Origin: Paracoccus zhejiangensis
Lineage (GTDB): Bacteria; Pseudomonadota; Alphaproteobacteria; Rhodobacterales; Rhodobacteraceae
Direction of reading: 5' to 3'
NCBI RefSeq assembly: GCF_002847445.1
Contig: NZ_CP025431.1
Coordinates: 1 to 64,000, forward strand
DNA: 64,000 nt
Shown piece by piece: positions 61,409 through 64,000 of this stretch. A program made the translations under genes and the position numbers. Under the pieces are notes generated by a model, which worked only from the letters and a program-made list of their open reading frames with translations, searched no databases and was not told the DNA's origin. Within the stretch, counting starts at the first letter, position 1. Every line of letters starts with the position of its first letter.

Positions 61409-63291
61409 TGGACCGGGTGTTCCTCGACTATTACGAAGAGGAATTGCAGCATATCCGATCGCTCGCGACCGAGTTCGCGGCGCTGCATCCCAATGTCGCG
61501 CGCAACCTGTCGATGGATGCGATCCCCTGCCCCGACCCCTATGTCGAGCGGCTGCTGGAGGGCGTGGCCTTCCTGGCGGCGCGCACCCGGCTAAAGGTCG
61601 ATGCCGAATCCAGCCGCCATGTCCGCGACATGATCGACGCGCTTTACCCCGATCTGGCGGGGCCGGCGCCGGCGATGACGATTGCGGAATTTGCGCCCGG
61701 TCCGCAGGTCGATGTCATGCTGGACGGCCATGCCGTGCGCCGCGGCACCCGGCTGGTCTCGGCCCTACGCGAAGGCACGCGGACTCGCTGCACCTATACC
61801 ACGGCGCAGGCGGTGCAGATGTGGCCCCTGCGGCTGGTCTCGGCGGATTACCTGCAGGACAAGGGCGCGCTGATGCAGGCCGGCCTGTCCGAACGGGTGG
61901 CCCGCACAGCCAATGCCGGGCTGCGGCTGAAGATCGCGCGCCGGGGCGTCGGCCCGCTGTCCGAGCTGTCGCTCGACACGCTGCCGGTCTTCTTCGGCGC
62001 GGGCCAGCGCGGCGGCGTGATCTTTGACGCGATCTTCGGTTTCGGCGCGGGGGCGGTGGCGCGGCCCGCCGACAGCAAGGCGGTCTTCGCCCCCATCGCT
62101 CAGCCCACCATGGTCGGCATCGAGGACGACGAGGCCTTGCTGCCCCGTGTGCGCCAGTCCTTCGAGGGCTATCGCCTGCTGCGCGAATATTTCCTGATGC
62201 CCGAGCGGTTCCATTTCGCCCGGCTGAACGGCCTCGCGCGCAGCGTGCGGGCCTGCACGCAGGTCGGCATGGCGCTGGAGGTGGTGATCCTTTTCGCGCG
62301 CCAGCGCCCGGAACTGGCGGGTGTTTCCGCCAGCGATTTCCGCCTGTTCGCAACGCCGCTGGTCAATCTCTTCGAGCATGAATGCAACATCGTCGAACTG
62401 CGCAAGGGCCGCTCGGCGCACCTGGTCCATGCCGACCGGACCCGCCCCAAGGATTTCGAGATTTTCCGCCTGCAGCGTGTCCATGATGCTGCCGTCGAGG
62501 GACCGCAGGCCAGCCTCTCGCCGCTGATCTCGGTCGAGGCGCGGGCCGAGAGCGGCCATGTCTACAGCACCGAGCGCCGCCCCCGCCGCCCCGATACCGA
62601 AGAGGTGCGGCGCGGGCAGACCCGGTCCAGCTATTCCGGCGATGATTTCTATATCACCGTGGCCCGTCCCGCCGGGATGCCGAAGGTGGCGCCGATCACC
62701 CAGCTGGATATCCGCGCGCTCTGCACCAATCGCGACCTGCCGATCCTCGACGACCGCCCGACCCTGACGCTGGAAACCGGCGATCCGGTCCAGCAGGTCA
62801 AGCTTCTGGGTCCGATGCGGCGGCCGCGCGCCTCGCTGCGTGCCAGCCTGCCCTCGGGCGCGACCGATGACCGTCGGATGGATGACCTGACCTGGCGCTG
62901 GATCGCGCAGCTGAGCCTCAACCACCTGTCGCTGGCCATCGATGACAAGGATGCCGAACCGCTGCGCGCCGTGATCCGGCTTTACGCCGACCGGGGCGAT
63001 CCGGCGCTGACCCAGCATGGCGATGCGCTGATCCGCGTCACCTCGCGCGCCGTGGTCGACCGGCTCGAAATACGTGGTCCGCTGTGCTTCGCCCATGGCA
63101 CCGAGATCACGCTGGATATCAACGAGGCGCTGCTGACCGGCGGAAGCCAGTTGTTGCTGTCGGCGCTGCTGGCGCGGTTGTTCAGCCGGCAGGCGGCGAT
63201 CAATTCCTTTGTCCGCACCCGCACGCGGTTGGTTCAGTCACAATTGGAGGTGGTATGGCCGATGACGACCGGCACCCGCGCACTGATCTGA
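61408..63291 (+). CDS. tssF: T6SS baseplate protein TssF (VasA)
   Basis: A 627-residue TssF. FLDYYEEELQHIRSLATEFAALHP at the N-terminus, DPYVERLLEGVAFLAARTRLKVD, LYPDLAGPAPAM and LRRPRASLRASL-like segments are conserved. ATG at 61408 has GGAGGAG upstream and overlaps the tssE stop by one base. With TssG it forms the baseplate wedge. It overlaps tssG by 37 bases. Confidence 0.93.
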   Translation: MDRVFLDYYEEELQHIRSLATEFAALHPNVARNLSMDAIPCPDPYVERLLEGVAFLAARTRLKVDAESSRHVRDMIDALYPDLAGPAPAMTIAEFAPGPQVDVMLDGHAVRRGTRLVSALREGTRTRCTYTTAQAVQMWPLRLVSADYLQDKGALMQAGLSERVARTANAGLRLKIARRGVGPLSELSLDTLPVFFGAGQRGGVIFDAIFGFGAGAVARPADSKAVFAPIAQPTMVGIEDDEALLPRVRQSFEGYRLLREYFLMPERFHFARLNGLARSVRACTQVGMALEVVILFARQRPELAGVSASDFRLFATPLVNLFEHECNIVELRKGRSAHLVHADRTRPKDFEIFRLQRVHDAAVEGPQASLSPLISVEARAESGHVYSTERRPRRPDTEEVRRGQTRSSYSGDDFYITVARPAGMPKVAPITQLDIRALCTNRDLPILDDRPTLTLETGDPVQQVKLLGPMRRPRASLRASLPSGATDDRRMDDLTWRWIAQLSLNHLSLAIDDKDAEPLRAVIRLYADRGDPALTQHGDALIRVTSRAVVDRLEIRGPLCFAHGTEITLDINEALLTGGSQLLLSALLARLFSRQAAINSFVRTRTRLVQSQLEVVWPMTTGTRALI

Positions 63292-64000
63292 CCCCCGGTC
63301 CGGCAGAGGCGTCGGCGCCCGAGATCGCCAACATGGATTTCTTCGAGCTTCTGCGGCAGCTCGAAACCGCGACCCTGCGCTTTGGCCGGGCCGGCGGCGC
63401 GGCCACGGAGCCGGCGCGACTGTCGCAGCAGCCACGGCAATCCTTCGCGGTCAGCGACCTGGCCGAATTCACCCCGGGCGGCGAGGGCCAGCCGCCGCGC
63501 ATCGCCGTCAATCTTCTGGGCCTGATCGGCCCCGAAGGCCCGATGCCCCTGCACCTGACCCGCTGGATCATCGCCCGCCAGTCGAGCCGATGGTTCGCCG
63601 GGGCGGAAAGCGGCGGCGCCTCGGCGGATACCTCGTTCCTCGATTTCATCAACATGCTGCAGCACCGGATGATGGCGCTTTACTGGCGGGCCTGGGGCGA
63701 TGCGCGCTCGTCGGTTCAGCTGGCCCATGGCGATGGCGGCCAGGTGGTGGCGATGATGCGCACGCTGGCCGGGATCGGCCTGCCCGGGAGCCGGGGCGAT
63801 GATGCGCGGCTCGACGGCTCGAAGCTCAGGCACGCGACCTCGCTGGCGCAGGAGGTGCGCGGACCCGACCGGCTGACCTCGTTCCTGCAATCGGTGCTGG
63901 GAGTGCCGGTGACGCTGGGGGAATTCGTCGGCGTCTGGCTGGACATCCCCGACCACCTGCAGACCCGCGTGGGCGTGCAGCACAACCATCTTGGGGCCGG
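63255..64000 (+). CDS. tssG: T6SS baseplate protein TssG (VasB), cut by window end
   Basis: The frame opens with ATG at 63255 inside the end of tssF, after GGAGG, and stays open to 64000, giving about 248 residues. MDFFELLRQLETATLRFGRA, VNLLGLIGPEGPMPLHLT and FINMLQHRMMALYWRAW are the TssG landmarks. The family has about 330-350 residues, so the C-terminus lies outside. It completes the visible tssA-B-C-hcp-E-F-G order; the ClpV, VgrG and membrane genes would be beyond the window or elsewhere. Confidence 0.92.
   Translation, partial: MADDDRHPRTDLTPGPAEASAPEIANMDFFELLRQLETATLRFGRAGGAATEPARLSQQPRQSFAVSDLAEFTPGGEGQPPRIAVNLLGLIGPEGPMPLHLTRWIIARQSSRWFAGAESGGASADTSFLDFINMLQHRMMALYWRAWGDARSSVQLAHGDGGQVVAMMRTLAGIGLPGSRGDDARLDGSKLRHATSLAQEVRGPDRLTSFLQSVLGVPVTLGEFVGVWLDIPDHLQTRVGVQHNHLGA

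Overview
The window is high-GC DNA from an alphaproteobacterium, most likely a Paracoccus-like Rhodobacteraceae. That call rests on overall gene content: a large Hint_2-domain protein, a TctABC (TTT) uptake cassette, CUT1 sugar ABC operons run by LacI regulators, a Fhu-type siderophore locus and an ImpA/VasA-type type VI secretion (T6SS) locus. No rRNA, tRNA, CRISPR array or intact insertion sequence was seen.

Layout. 1-1126: end of an RraA-like gene on the minus strand, a 3' fragment of a RidA gene and the decayed 3' half of an IS110-family transposase. 1147-3174: polysaccharide deacetylase and a sialyltransferase-like protein. 3462-9945: LacI regulator, CUT1 ABC transporter and a cytosolic GH32/GH68-like glycosidase, apparently a fructoside uptake operon. 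10567-12399: a Hint-domain protein. 12504-14817: DOPA-dioxygenase-like enzyme and DoxX protein divergent from a LysR regulator. 14823-23403: siderophore locus (ABC exporter, FhuC-, FhuB- and FhuD-like genes, TonB receptor and a divergent siderophore-interacting protein). 23489-34280: a LacI-controlled galactoside regulon that runs uptake, alpha-galactosidase, then galE, galT and galK, so an imported alpha-galactoside can be hydrolysed and its galactose taken through the Leloir pathway. 34321-40070: FadR-type regulator, TctCBA, and SDR, RraA-like and cupin enzymes, a self-contained module for an unidentified organic acid. 40110-49305: glycosyltransferases, a radical SAM/SPASM protein coupled to a lipoprotein, a caspase-like SEL1 protein and a UDP-glucose dehydrogenase.

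49314-64000 is T6SS-related: a membrane Ser/Thr kinase, a DUF2169 / degenerate ketosynthase / DUF4150 module, and tssA-tssB-tssC-hcp-tssE-tssF-tssG, with tssG cut by the window end. The most promising unfamiliar item is the DUF4150 protein at 53745-54800. It has a cysteine-rich C-terminal half of no type I recognise and is followed by an orphan gene at 54822-55757; both look less GC-rich than their neighbours. I read them as a candidate effector-immunity pair, delivered through the DUF2169 and ketosynthase-like adaptors just upstream. All functions are inferred from sequence features; no database search was possible.
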